Shown here: one piece after another, positions 27,186 through 35,374 of the stretch
How positions within the stretch are numbered: the stretch's first letter is position 1
Layout of the letters: each line of letters opens with the position of its first letter
Assembly (NCBI GenBank): GCA_013822685.1
Contig: PNKV01000009.1
Location: 1 to 64,000 of the forward strand
Source: Leptothrix sp. (in: b-proteobacteria)
Lineage (GTDB): Bacteria > Pseudomonadota > Gammaproteobacteria > Burkholderiales > Burkholderiaceae_C
Length of the DNA: 64,000 nt
Reading direction: 5' to 3'
Translations under genes and position numbers: made by a program
The notes under the pieces: model-generated
What the model was told of the DNA's origin: nothing
Databases searched by the model: none
Seen by the model: only the letters and a program-made list of their open reading frames with translations

Positions 27186-28319
27186 ATGAAAGCCGTCATT
27201 GCTGGCTATGCACGTTCACCTTTCCATTTCGCCAACAAGGGTGCCCTGGCCAAGGTGCGCCCCGACGACCTGGCCGCCCAGGTGGTCAAAGGCTTGTTGC
27301 AGCGCACCGACCTGGACCCAGCCCTGCTGGAGGACGTGATCCTGGGCTGCGCCTACCCCGAGTCTTCGCAGGGCAACAACCTGGCGCGCATCGTCGGGCT
27401 GTTGGCCGGCCTGCCGCACGCTGTGCCGGGCATGACCGTGAACCGCTTCTGCGGCTCGTCCATGCAGGCCATCCACATCGCGGCCGCGCAGATTGAAGCC
27501 GGCATGGGCGAGGCCTTTCTGTGCGTGGGCGTGGAGTCGATGACGATGGTGCCCCAGGGCGGGTTCAACTTCTCGCCCAGCCCCGAGTTGTTCGAGCACA
27601 CGGATGCCTACATCACCATGGGCGAAACGGCGGAAAACGTGGCCGAGCGCTGGAACGTGGCCCGGGCCGACCAGGAAGTGCTGGCCATGCAGTCCCACCA
27701 CAAGGCGGCCGCCGCGCGGGAAGGTGGGCGGTTGAAGGACGAGATCATCCCGATCCGCACGCCAACGGGTGAACTGATTGACGCCGATGGCTGCATCCGG
27801 CCTTCGACCTCATTGGAAGCGCTGGCCGGCTTGAAGCCCGTGTTCCGCCCCACGGGCGTGGTCACGGCCGGCACCTCTTCGCCCCTGACCGATGGCGCCT
27901 CGGTGGTGCTGGTCACCAGCAATGAGTTCGCGGCCCGCCATGGCCTGAAAGCCACGGCCCGCATCAAGTCCTTTGCCTCGGTGGGTGTGGACCCGGCCGT
28001 GATGGGCATCGGCCCGATCCCCGCCACGCGCAAGGCCCTGGCCCGTGCAGGCTTGCAGGTGGCCGACCTGGATGTGGTCGAGATCAACGAGGCCTTTGGC
28101 TCGCAAGCCCTGGCCTGCATCCGCGACCTGGGCCTGAACCCGGCCACGGTGAACCTGGACGGCGGTGGCCTGGCGATTGGCCACCCGCTGGGCGCCACCG
28201 GCGCGCGCATCACGGGCAAGGCAGCCGCCTTGCTGGTGCGTGAGAACGGGCGCTATGCTTTGTCCACCCAGTGCATTGGCGGCGGCCAAGGCATCGCCAC
28301 CATCCTGGAACGCGTTTGA
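27186..28319 (+). CDS. Acetyl-CoA C-acyltransferase (thiolase)
   Basis: This is a 377-residue thiolase. The nucleophile Cys is in NRFCGSSMQAIHIAA (about residue 85), the catalytic His in GGLAIGHPLGATGARI, and the second Cys in TQCIGGGQG. It differs from the pcaF-like enzyme at 4904, with GCAYPESSQGNNLARI typical of FadA/FadI-type beta-oxidation thiolases. The start at 27186 has GGAG six bases upstream and gives MKAVIAGYARSPF. It lies in a TetR-controlled unit with the MaoC gene, 16 bases downstream, suggesting a short beta-oxidation or fatty acid/PHA module. Confidence 0.9.
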   Translation: MKAVIAGYARSPFHFANKGALAKVRPDDLAAQVVKGLLQRTDLDPALLEDVILGCAYPESSQGNNLARIVGLLAGLPHAVPGMTVNRFCGSSMQAIHIAAAQIEAGMGEAFLCVGVESMTMVPQGGFNFSPSPELFEHTDAYITMGETAENVAERWNVARADQEVLAMQSHHKAAAAREGGRLKDEIIPIRTPTGELIDADGCIRPSTSLEALAGLKPVFRPTGVVTAGTSSPLTDGASVVLVTSNEFAARHGLKATARIKSFASVGVDPAVMGIGPIPATRKALARAGLQVADLDVVEINEAFGSQALACIRDLGLNPATVNLDGGGLAIGHPLGATGARITGKAAALLVRENGRYALSTQCIGGGQGIATILERV

Positions 28320-28335
28320 TTGAAGAAAGACGACG

Positions 28336-28782
28336 ATGAGCGAGAACCTTTTCCTGGACGACTTCACCGTGGGCCAGCGCTTTGTGAGCGGCGAACACCT
28401 GATCGACGAGGCGCAGATCAAGGCGTTCGCGTCGCAGTTCGATCCGCAGCCGTTTCACCTGGACGATGACGCGGCCCAATCCACCTTGTTCCGCGGCCTG
28501 GCGGCCAGTGGCTGGCACACCGCGGCCATCACCATGCGCTTGATGGTGCAAGGCGGGATGCCGGTGGAAGGGGGGCTCATTGGCGCGGGGGGCGACATCA
28601 GCTGGCCCAAGCCCACCCGCCCGGGCGATGTGCTGCATGTCGAGAGCGAGGTGGTGTCGATCACGCCTTCGCGTTCCAAGCCTCAGCAGGGGATGATGAC
28701 GGTGCGCAGTGAAACGCTCAACCAGCACGGCGATGCGGTGCAGGTGCTGGTCGTCAAGATGGTGGTCCCGCGTCGGATATGA
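28336..28782 (+). CDS. MaoC-like (R)-specific enoyl-CoA hydratase/dehydratase
   Basis: This is a 148-residue single hot-dog domain of the MaoC family. The hydratase motif is seen as FASQFDPQPFHLDDDAA (catalytic Asp and His in FDPQPFH), followed by FRGLAASGWHTAAI. The C-terminal strands end VLVVKMVVPRR. Proteins of this type hydrate enoyl-CoA or support PHA precursor supply. It follows the thiolase by 16 bases and ends inside the convergent esterase gene, overlapping it by 29 bases. Confidence 0.85.
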   Translation: MSENLFLDDFTVGQRFVSGEHLIDEAQIKAFASQFDPQPFHLDDDAAQSTLFRGLAASGWHTAAITMRLMVQGGMPVEGGLIGAGGDISWPKPTRPGDVLHVESEVVSITPSRSKPQQGMMTVRSETLNQHGDAVQVLVVKMVVPRRI

Positions 28783-29674
28783 GCTTCACGTGATCTTTGG
28801 CGGGCACCGGCGGCAAGCCTTTGACAAAGGCGCTCACGTCCTTGAGGGCGGGTGACAACCACCGCAAGGGTTGCGCGAAAGAGCCCACCAGGGACACGTG
28901 GCCCACGTGGTCATAGCGCTTGAACTCTACCGGCACGCCGGCGGCTTGCAGCTTCTCGGCCAGGCGCGCGCTGTTGCGGTTGGGGTCGACTTGTTTGTCT
29001 TCCTTGGCCACGCCTAAAAAGGTGCGGGGCGCTTTGGCACTGACATGCTGGATGGGTTGCGACTCCAGCGGCACATTAGGGTGGCCGAAGGTTTCGCGCG
29101 TTTGCGGGTCGATGATGGGGATGAAGTCATAAGGCCCAGCCAGGCCCACCCAGCCAGCAAGCTCTGACACGCGGCGGCCTTGTTGGCCCAGCCAACGCGG
29201 GTCCAGCGCGATCATCGCGGCGTTGTAGGCGCCGGCGCTGTGACCCATGACGACCACGCGGCGCGGGTTGCCACTGAAGCGGGCGGATTCGCTCAGGGCG
29301 TAGGCCACGGCCTTGGCGCAATCAGGCAGGAAATCGGGGTAGGCGACTTGGGGATAAAGGCGGTAGTCGGCCACCATGGCGACCATGCCTTTCGCGGCCA
29401 GGGCTTCGCCCATGAAGCGGTACTGCGCGCGCTCGCCCATGTGCCAGGTGCCCCCGTAGAAGAACACCACCACCGGGAAGCCGCCCTCGGGCGGTTCGCC
29501 CTTGGGCTGGTACACATCCAGCAACTGGCGCGCTTGCGGGCCATAGGCCACGCCGGGCGTGATGCGGTAGGTGTCGCTGGGCACCAGGGCATTGATGGCC
29601 TGGGTGGCTGAGCAACCTGCGAGCGCGGCCAACAGGCCCAGCAAGGCGCCCAGCTTGATCCAATGTTTGAACAT
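28754..29674 (-). CDS. Alpha/beta-hydrolase lipoprotein (carboxylesterase-like)
   Basis: This is a 306-residue lipoprotein with signal peptide and lipobox LLGLLAALAGCS. The hydrolase core shows an oxyanion segment VFFYGGTWHMGE, the nucleophile elbow MGHSAGAYNA, an acidic residue in GVAKEDKQVD and a His in YDHVGHVSLVG, consistent with a BD-FAE/HSL-type esterase anchored in the envelope. Substrate unknown. Its end overlaps the MaoC gene tail on the other strand. Confidence 0.85.
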   Translation of the reverse strand: MFKHWIKLGALLGLLAALAGCSATQAINALVPSDTYRITPGVAYGPQARQLLDVYQPKGEPPEGGFPVVVFFYGGTWHMGERAQYRFMGEALAAKGMVAMVADYRLYPQVAYPDFLPDCAKAVAYALSESARFSGNPRRVVVMGHSAGAYNAAMIALDPRWLGQQGRRVSELAGWVGLAGPYDFIPIIDPQTRETFGHPNVPLESQPIQHVSAKAPRTFLGVAKEDKQVDPNRNSARLAEKLQAAGVPVEFKRYDHVGHVSLVGSFAQPLRWLSPALKDVSAFVKGLPPVPAKDHVKLISDAGPPS

Positions 29675-29782
29675 GCCGTTTCCCGATGTACTACCTGTAA
29701 GCCTGGAGTGTTCAGTGAACCACGCTGCGTGTCCATCGGCCGAGCGGAAGGCAGGGCGTAGGCTCAGGCCTACAGTAGATCG

Positions 29783-32248
29783 TCAGCTGCCCTGGTGGTG
29801 ATCCGGAAAAATCGACTTGCGGATGATGGCGTGGATGCCCAGGTTGCCATCGACCACCTGCGTGATGCCGAAATCCACCGCCACGGAGATCAATGAGATG
29901 GCCTCGTCCTCGCTGAGCTGGTGCGCGGTCATCAGGTAATGGCGCGCCTTGCGGAAGGCGTCGCGCATGGCGGCTTCCAACGATGACTTCTGGTAGACCT
30001 GGGTCTGCGCGTTGGGGCCGAGTTCTGCCAGGTGGTTGGGAAAGCTCAGGCCCTGCAGCACCCACTCGTCGTCCGTTTCCAGGAAGGGGTAATTGAGGTC
30101 GGCCATGAAGCTGCCGGCCATGTCGGCCTTCTTGTGCAGCACCAGCTGAAACACGCCAGTGAGCGAGCATTCGATGGCGGTGCCGCACAGCTCGGAGTCG
30201 CCTTGCGAGGCGTGCGGGTGGCCGACCGAGAACAGCGCGCCATCGACCGACACGGGCAGGTAGACCTTGCTGCCTTTGCCGGCGCGCCAGTTGTCGAGGT
30301 TGCCGCCGAAGTAGCCGGGCGGCACGGAGTCGACGAAGCCCAGCTCCTTGGGGGCCGTGGCCAGCACGCCGAAGTGCGGCCTGATGGGCACCACGGCCTT
30401 CGAGAGTATGCCGAACTGCTTGTCGATGGTGGCCTCATCGACCGGCACGCCGGGGTAGTCAATGGTGTCGTGGCGCACGCCGAAGGGATCGGTCTGTGGC
30501 GTCCAGCGGTAGTTGTAGACGGCCTTGGCGTGGGGCTGGGCGGCGGTGTCGTGGACCTCGTAGACGGTGACGACCTCGCGTTCTTTCGGTTCGGTCAGCA
30601 GGTCCTTGTACTGGAAGCCCCACCAGGTGGCGGCGTTGCTGCCGAAGAGCTTGCCGTGGTGCTTGGGGTGGCAGCTGGGGCGGGGCAGGATGTCGAGGAT
30701 GCGGATTTCGAGCACGTCACCGGGCTCGGCGCCCTGCACGTAGACCGGGCCGGTGCAAATGTGCACGCCAAAGCCTTCGCCTGCGCCGCGGCCGAAGATG
30801 GAGGCGTCCATGGGGCCGGCGCCGCGGCGCTCGACGTTCTTGCGGTCGGCGGTCCAATGGAAGACGCTCTCGGCGCCGGGGTCGCCATCGATCATGCGCT
30901 CGCGGTCATCGCTGGCGTGCTGCGTGAGCGTCTCGATGGTGACGATGTCGCCCGAGCGCACTGACAGCGCGGGCTTGAGCGTGCGGCTGAAGTAGCCCCA
31001 GTGCACGGTCTTGTCGGAGGCGGGAATGTAGTAGTGCTGGGCCAGCGCTTCCGCAGGCGTGGCCGGCGCGGTGGCGGGCGCGGCGCGCTTGGGCGTCAAG
31101 GCCAGGGCGAGGGCATAGCGCGCGTGGTCGCTCAGCAGGCTCTCGAACTGGCGTCGGCGTGCGTCACTGCTTTCCCCCCGCTGCTCCTGCGCCTGGGCGC
31201 TGAGCCGGGCGTGTTCGCGGGCGCCGGCCGGTGGCACGCTGCCCAGGGTGGGGCGACCGCGTTGCAGCACCTGCTGAGCGTCGACGTGTTGGGGTGGCGC
31301 GGCGCGGTAGGCCCTGGGCGACAGGCCGAAGCGGCCCGTGAAGGCGCGGCTGAAATTGGCCGCGTCGTTGAAGCCCCAGCGGAAGCACAACTCGGCGATG
31401 GTGAAGTGCACCAGCGCGGGGTTGGCCAGGTCGAGCCGGCAGCGCTCCAGGCGGCGCGCTTTCAGGTATTCGCTGAAGGTGGTCGAGCCCACCTTGAAAA
31501 GCTTCTGGATGTAGCGGGTGCTCAAGCCTTCAAGCCGGCCGATGTCGTCGATCACCAGGTCGGGGTCGCCCAGGCGCGCTTCCATCGAGCGGCACACGCG
31601 CCGCAGGTGGCCCAGTTGCACGGAGGTCGAGTCCTCTTTGTCGTCCTCGTTCAGCTGGGACAGGCAGGCCACCAGCAGCTCGGTCAAGGTGGCTTCGATG
31701 GGCGGCAGTTCGTGGCGGCCCAGGTGGTCGAGTTCGTCGGCGATGGACTGGATGAGGTTCAAACACACGGCGCCCACGCCGCTGCGCGCCGAGACCTTGT
31801 TGAGGTTCTGCCGGCTGGTGCGCACCAGGCGCAGCACGAAGCTGGCTGATTCGAGCTTGACGACCACGGCGCGGAAATCGGTGTGCAGTTCGATGCGCCA
31901 AGTTCGGGTCGGCTCCAGCACGACGATGTCGCCGGCCGAGAGGGCCACCGTCTCATCGCCTTCGATGACCAGGCCGCTGCCGGCCAGCAAGGTGAACACC
32001 AGCACGGCCTGCCCATAGCGGTGCGCATTGCCGGCGCGCGGCACCAGCACCTGCGGTGATGAGGACAGTTTGATGAAGACCGAGGCGAGCGCCGAGCTGC
32101 ACGACGAGACGTGGCCATCGAGTGGTGGCATGGCGCGGCCTGGCGTGCCATTGCCCATCAGCACTTTTTCAAGCACCTCGGTCCAGGCGGACTGGCGCAG
32201 CTCTTCAGGGAAGGCGTTGGTGGAAAAACGCCGCAGGTCGTTCAGCAT
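29783..32248 (-). CDS. AraC-family regulator fused to an acetamidase/formamidase domain
   Basis: This is an 821-residue, uninterrupted fusion. Residues 1-200 form an AraC ligand-binding-like domain (AraC_binding_2 style: VLVFTLLAGSGLVIEGDE, LSAGDIVVLEPTRTWRIE). Residues of about 212-315 are a complete AraC HTH pair (LSTRYIQKLFKVGSTTFSEY, then WGFNDAANFSRAFTGRFGLS). A Pro/Ala/Gln linker of about 90 residues leads to an FmdA/AmdA amidase (about 405-815) with HYYIPASDKTVHWGYFS, TPQTDPFGVRHDTIDYPGV, GHPHASQGDSELCGTAIE and a C-terminal DFGITQVVDGN. The amidase is about 72% identical (44 of 61 positions, first block) to the neighbouring exported enzyme at 32349. It is probably a cytoplasmic DNA-binding protein whose enzyme domain may act as sensor. 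It lies 100 bases downstream of the exported amidase. Confidence 0.9.
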   Translation of the reverse strand: MLNDLRRFSTNAFPEELRQSAWTEVLEKVLMGNGTPGRAMPPLDGHVSSCSSALASVFIKLSSSPQVLVPRAGNAHRYGQAVLVFTLLAGSGLVIEGDETVALSAGDIVVLEPTRTWRIELHTDFRAVVVKLESASFVLRLVRTSRQNLNKVSARSGVGAVCLNLIQSIADELDHLGRHELPPIEATLTELLVACLSQLNEDDKEDSTSVQLGHLRRVCRSMEARLGDPDLVIDDIGRLEGLSTRYIQKLFKVGSTTFSEYLKARRLERCRLDLANPALVHFTIAELCFRWGFNDAANFSRAFTGRFGLSPRAYRAAPPQHVDAQQVLQRGRPTLGSVPPAGAREHARLSAQAQEQRGESSDARRRQFESLLSDHARYALALALTPKRAAPATAPATPAEALAQHYYIPASDKTVHWGYFSRTLKPALSVRSGDIVTIETLTQHASDDRERMIDGDPGAESVFHWTADRKNVERRGAGPMDASIFGRGAGEGFGVHICTGPVYVQGAEPGDVLEIRILDILPRPSCHPKHHGKLFGSNAATWWGFQYKDLLTEPKEREVVTVYEVHDTAAQPHAKAVYNYRWTPQTDPFGVRHDTIDYPGVPVDEATIDKQFGILSKAVVPIRPHFGVLATAPKELGFVDSVPPGYFGGNLDNWRAGKGSKVYLPVSVDGALFSVGHPHASQGDSELCGTAIECSLTGVFQLVLHKKADMAGSFMADLNYPFLETDDEWVLQGLSFPNHLAELGPNAQTQVYQKSSLEAAMRDAFRKARHYLMTAHQLSEDEAISLISVAVDFGITQVVDGNLGIHAIIRKSIFPDHHQGS

Positions 32249-32348
32249 CGGGCAAGGCCTTTGTGGCGGGCGTGGTCAAGGCGCATTGGTGGACACACGC
32301 GCAAGAACGGTGCCCGCCTGCGTTCGGCTCACGGCTTCAAAGCGTCCC

Positions 32349-33800
32349 TCAAACGCCGCGCGCCGGGAAGATGCTCTTCTTCACCACCGCGTGCACGCCC
32401 CAGTTGCCATCGACCACCTGCGTGATGCCGAAGTCCACCGCGATCGACATCAGCGAGATGGCCTCGTCCTCGTCCAGGCGCTGCGTGGTCATCAGGAAGT
32501 GGCGCATCTTGTGATACGCATCGCGCAGGGCCAGGTCGACGGACGACTTGCTGTAGATGGCATTCTGCGCATCGGAGCCCAGCTCGGCCAGGTAGTTGGC
32601 GTAGCTGAAGCCGTGCAGCACCCAGTCGTCCTGCGTCTCCAACAGGGGGTGGTTCAGTTCGGCCAGCGGCGTGCCGGGCAGGCTGGCTTTTTTGTGCAGG
32701 ATGAGCTGGAAGGTGCCGGTGAGCGAGCACTCGATGGCGGTGCCGCACAGTTCCGAATCGCCTTGCGAGGCGTGGGGGTCGCCCACCGAGAACATGGCCC
32801 CGGCCACGGCCACCGGGTAGTAGACCGTGGCGCCCTTGCCGATGCGCCAATTGTCGATGTTGCCGCCGGTGTAGTTGGGCGGGATGGAGGTGACCATGTC
32901 GAACTCGGGCGGTGCCACGCCCATGGTGCCGAAGTGCGGCCGCACGGGGATGCGGATGTTTTGCAGCACCTTGTTGTTCTTGCTGATGGTGCTGTGGTTG
33001 ACGGGCACGCCGGGGTAGTCGATGGTGGGGTGGACCACGCCGAAGGGATCGGTCTGCGGTGTCCACTTGTAGTTGTAGACGGCGCGGGCCCAGTTGCGCT
33101 CGCCGGTGGCGTCCACTTCATAGATGGTGACGACTTCGCGCTTCTTGGGCTCGGTGAGCGTGTCGCCGTAGTGGAAGCCCCAGTTGGCGGCGGCATTGCT
33201 GCCAAAGGCGCGGCCTTTGTACAGCGGGTTGGCGCTGGGGCGCGGTGTGACGTCGATGATGCGCACTTCCAGGATGTCGCCGGCCTCGGCGCCTTTCACG
33301 TGGACCGGGCCGGTGCAGATGTGCACGCCCTGGCCGCCACCCGCGCCGTTCTTGGCATCCATGGGGCCGGCGCCGCGGCGGTTCACGCCCTTCTTCTGGC
33401 TGTCCCAGTGGAAGACGCTTTCGGCGCCGGCATCGCCCTTGACCATGCGCTCGGCATCGTCGTTGGCGTGGTGGGTGAGTGTTTCGATGGTGACGAAATC
33501 ACCCGATTCGACCGTGACCACGGGTTTGGCCGATTTGCTGAAGTAGCCCCACAGCACGGTGTTGGCGCTGGCGGGGATGTAGTAGTGGCTGGTCATGCCC
33601 GAGCCGGGCTTGGCGCTGGCGGCGAAAGCGCTGGGCGCCATCGACACGCTGAGCGCGCTGGCCGACACGGCCGTGCCGCTGGCCACCATGGCGTCGCGCA
33701 AGAAAGAGCGGCGCGCGACCTTGAACTCTTCCTTGACGTCCTTTTCGTCGTCGGGAGAGACGCCGTGGGTGCATGTGGGGCTGCAGATGTGTTTGAGCAT
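32349..33800 (-). CDS. Exported acetamidase/formamidase (Tat substrate)
   Basis: This is a 483-residue member of the FmdA_AmdA family, which hydrolyses short amides such as formamide and acetamide to ammonia and the acid. The N-terminus carries a His/Cys segment (MLKHICSPTCTHG) followed by a Tat signal with twin arginines in ARRSFLRD, a hydrophobic stretch and a cleavage site near AFA-AS. The mature enzyme starts about residue 60 (HYYIPASANTVLWGYFS) and ends VKKSIFPARGV. The ATG at 33800 gives the twin-Arg signal at a usual distance. It is directly upstream of the AraC-amidase fusion, which contains a close paralogue. Location is likely periplasmic. Confidence 0.9.
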   Translation of the reverse strand: MLKHICSPTCTHGVSPDDEKDVKEEFKVARRSFLRDAMVASGTAVSASALSVSMAPSAFAASAKPGSGMTSHYYIPASANTVLWGYFSKSAKPVVTVESGDFVTIETLTHHANDDAERMVKGDAGAESVFHWDSQKKGVNRRGAGPMDAKNGAGGGQGVHICTGPVHVKGAEAGDILEVRIIDVTPRPSANPLYKGRAFGSNAAANWGFHYGDTLTEPKKREVVTIYEVDATGERNWARAVYNYKWTPQTDPFGVVHPTIDYPGVPVNHSTISKNNKVLQNIRIPVRPHFGTMGVAPPEFDMVTSIPPNYTGGNIDNWRIGKGATVYYPVAVAGAMFSVGDPHASQGDSELCGTAIECSLTGTFQLILHKKASLPGTPLAELNHPLLETQDDWVLHGFSYANYLAELGSDAQNAIYSKSSVDLALRDAYHKMRHFLMTTQRLDEDEAISLMSIAVDFGITQVVDGNWGVHAVVKKSIFPARGV

Positions 33801-33901
33801 GGGGAGGGCTTTCCTGTCGAATGGGTGAACGCGGGTCTGCGTTTCATTATTCGAGGCAGGGCGCTTTTTCCCCTTGTCGGGTGACGCACAAAAGCTTGTC
33901 G

Positions 33902-35374
33902 TCAGGCTTGCAGGTGCTCGGTGGCGTGGCGAAGGTCGGCCAGCCATTGCGTATAGGCGGCGGCGCGAGCGTCGTCTTGCGTGCGCAGCAAGGCCGAGGG
34001 ATGGGTGGTGATCAGCACGGGCAGGCCATCTGATTCACGCCTAAGCCACTGGCCGTGCAGTTTGGTGACCGGCACGGGCCGGCCCATCAACTGCCGCGCG
34101 GCGGTGGCGCCCAGCGCGATGATGGCCTTGGGCTTGACCTGAGCGATCTCGGCTTGCAGCCAGGGCAGGCAGGCATCGGCTTCGGCCTGCGAGGCGGTCT
34201 TGTGCATGCGGCGTTTGCCGCGCACCTCGTACTTGAAGTGCTTGACCGCGTTGGTGACGTAGAACTGCTGCCGGTCCCAGCCCAGTTCGGCCACGGCGCG
34301 GTTGAACAACTGGCCGGCCGGGCCCACAAAAGGGTGGCCGCGCAGGTCTTCCTGGTCGCCCGGTTGTTCGCCCACCACCATCAAGGCCGCGCGCGCCGGG
34401 CCTTCGCCAAAGACGGCCTGGGTGGCGTGTTCGCCGATGGGGCAGTCGCGACAATGCTGGCAGGCGACGCGCAGTTGCGGCAGGCTCATCATGGCGCGCA
34501 ACTCGGCCACGTGGTGCGCAGGGCCGGGCGTGGACACCTTCAACGGCAAGGACTTGGGCAGGCGTTTGACCATGTCTTGGGGACCTTGTTCGATCATGGC
34601 GCCGCTGCGTTGGTGGGCCGCGGCCACGAGCGGCGCGATCAGGGCGGCTTCGGGCAAATTGTGCCAATAGCGCCGCGGCATCTCGCGCTCCATCATCTTC
34701 ACCTTGAGCCGCGCGGGGTTGAAGATGTGCTCGTAATAGGTGAGCCACAGCGGCTCGCCCGCGTCGGCCGGCGGTGCGTCCTCGCGGTGGGCACCGGGCT
34801 GGAACGTGAGCCGGGTGCCATCCCACTGCACGCAGCGGTCGGGCGTGAGGATGGCCCAGCGCATGTTGGTGAAACGGCGCTGAAAGAACGGTGCGGTGGC
34901 TTCGACGATGTGGTGGTCGGGCTCGAACCAGGCGATGTGCAAGGGTGTGGTCCCCTGCCCATCGGCCACCGGACGAAAGCGCACGAAGGCGGTCATCTTG
35001 TGCATGTCGCGGCGCACGACGCGGGTCAGGTCTTCCAGCGCGCTGCGGTCGGGGTCGAGGGTGTCGTGGCGCAAGTGGGGCTGGTGCTGAAGGCGCCACA
35101 GCAGCCGGTACATCAAGGCAAACCGGCGGGGTTCGCGGTGCAGGATGGCGGTCTGGCACAAAGGCGGGAAAAAGGCGGGCACCTGGGGCGGCGGGCAGGG
35201 CGTGGGCTGGGCCGGCGCTGGGGTGTCTTGCGCGAACAGGTCGCCGTCGGGGGCGTAGGCAAGCGTCCAGGTCACGGCTTCGGGGGGCACTTGCCCGGCC
35301 AGCAGTTGGCGCGCGGCCAACCTGAAACCGGCCAGGTCGGTGGGGCCGGCCAGCTCGATGGTGCGGCTCAGCAT
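33902..35374 (-). CDS. UdgX-family uracil-DNA glycosylase fused to a DUF4130-like domain
   Basis: This is a 490-residue protein. The first 260 residues match the TIGR03915/DUF4130 type (FALMYRLLWRLQ, RRDMHKMTAFVRFR, RFTNMRWAILTPDR). The C-terminal part is a family-4-like uracil glycosylase: a Cys cluster CQHCRDCPIG (one of the Fe-S ligand regions), VVGEQPGDQED, then YVTNAVKHFKYEVRGKRRMHKT, the UdgX loop that contains the covalent His, and HPSALLR. UdgX traps uracil-DNA covalently. It overlaps the upstream radical SAM gene by seven bases, so the two are co-translated, and both probably follow the SOS box at 36645. Confidence 0.9.
   Translation of the reverse strand: MLSRTIELAGPTDLAGFRLAARQLLAGQVPPEAVTWTLAYAPDGDLFAQDTPAPAQPTPCPPPQVPAFFPPLCQTAILHREPRRFALMYRLLWRLQHQPHLRHDTLDPDRSALEDLTRVVRRDMHKMTAFVRFRPVADGQGTTPLHIAWFEPDHHIVEATAPFFQRRFTNMRWAILTPDRCVQWDGTRLTFQPGAHREDAPPADAGEPLWLTYYEHIFNPARLKVKMMEREMPRRYWHNLPEAALIAPLVAAAHQRSGAMIEQGPQDMVKRLPKSLPLKVSTPGPAHHVAELRAMMSLPQLRVACQHCRDCPIGEHATQAVFGEGPARAALMVVGEQPGDQEDLRGHPFVGPAGQLFNRAVAELGWDRQQFYVTNAVKHFKYEVRGKRRMHKTASQAEADACLPWLQAEIAQVKPKAIIALGATAARQLMGRPVPVTKLHGQWLRRESDGLPVLITTHPSALLRTQDDARAAAYTQWLADLRHATEHLQA

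Noticed and set aside
29783..32248. Idea that the AraC-amidase frame is two genes joined by an error
   Set aside because: No stop, repeat or shift in composition is seen across the linker, and the linker itself resembles an evolved remnant. Re-sequencing remains the decisive test.
32028..33884. Open frame of 618 codons antisense to the exported amidase
   Set aside because: It mirrors the amidase codons, spans the gene boundary without a ribosome site and has no recognisable domain.
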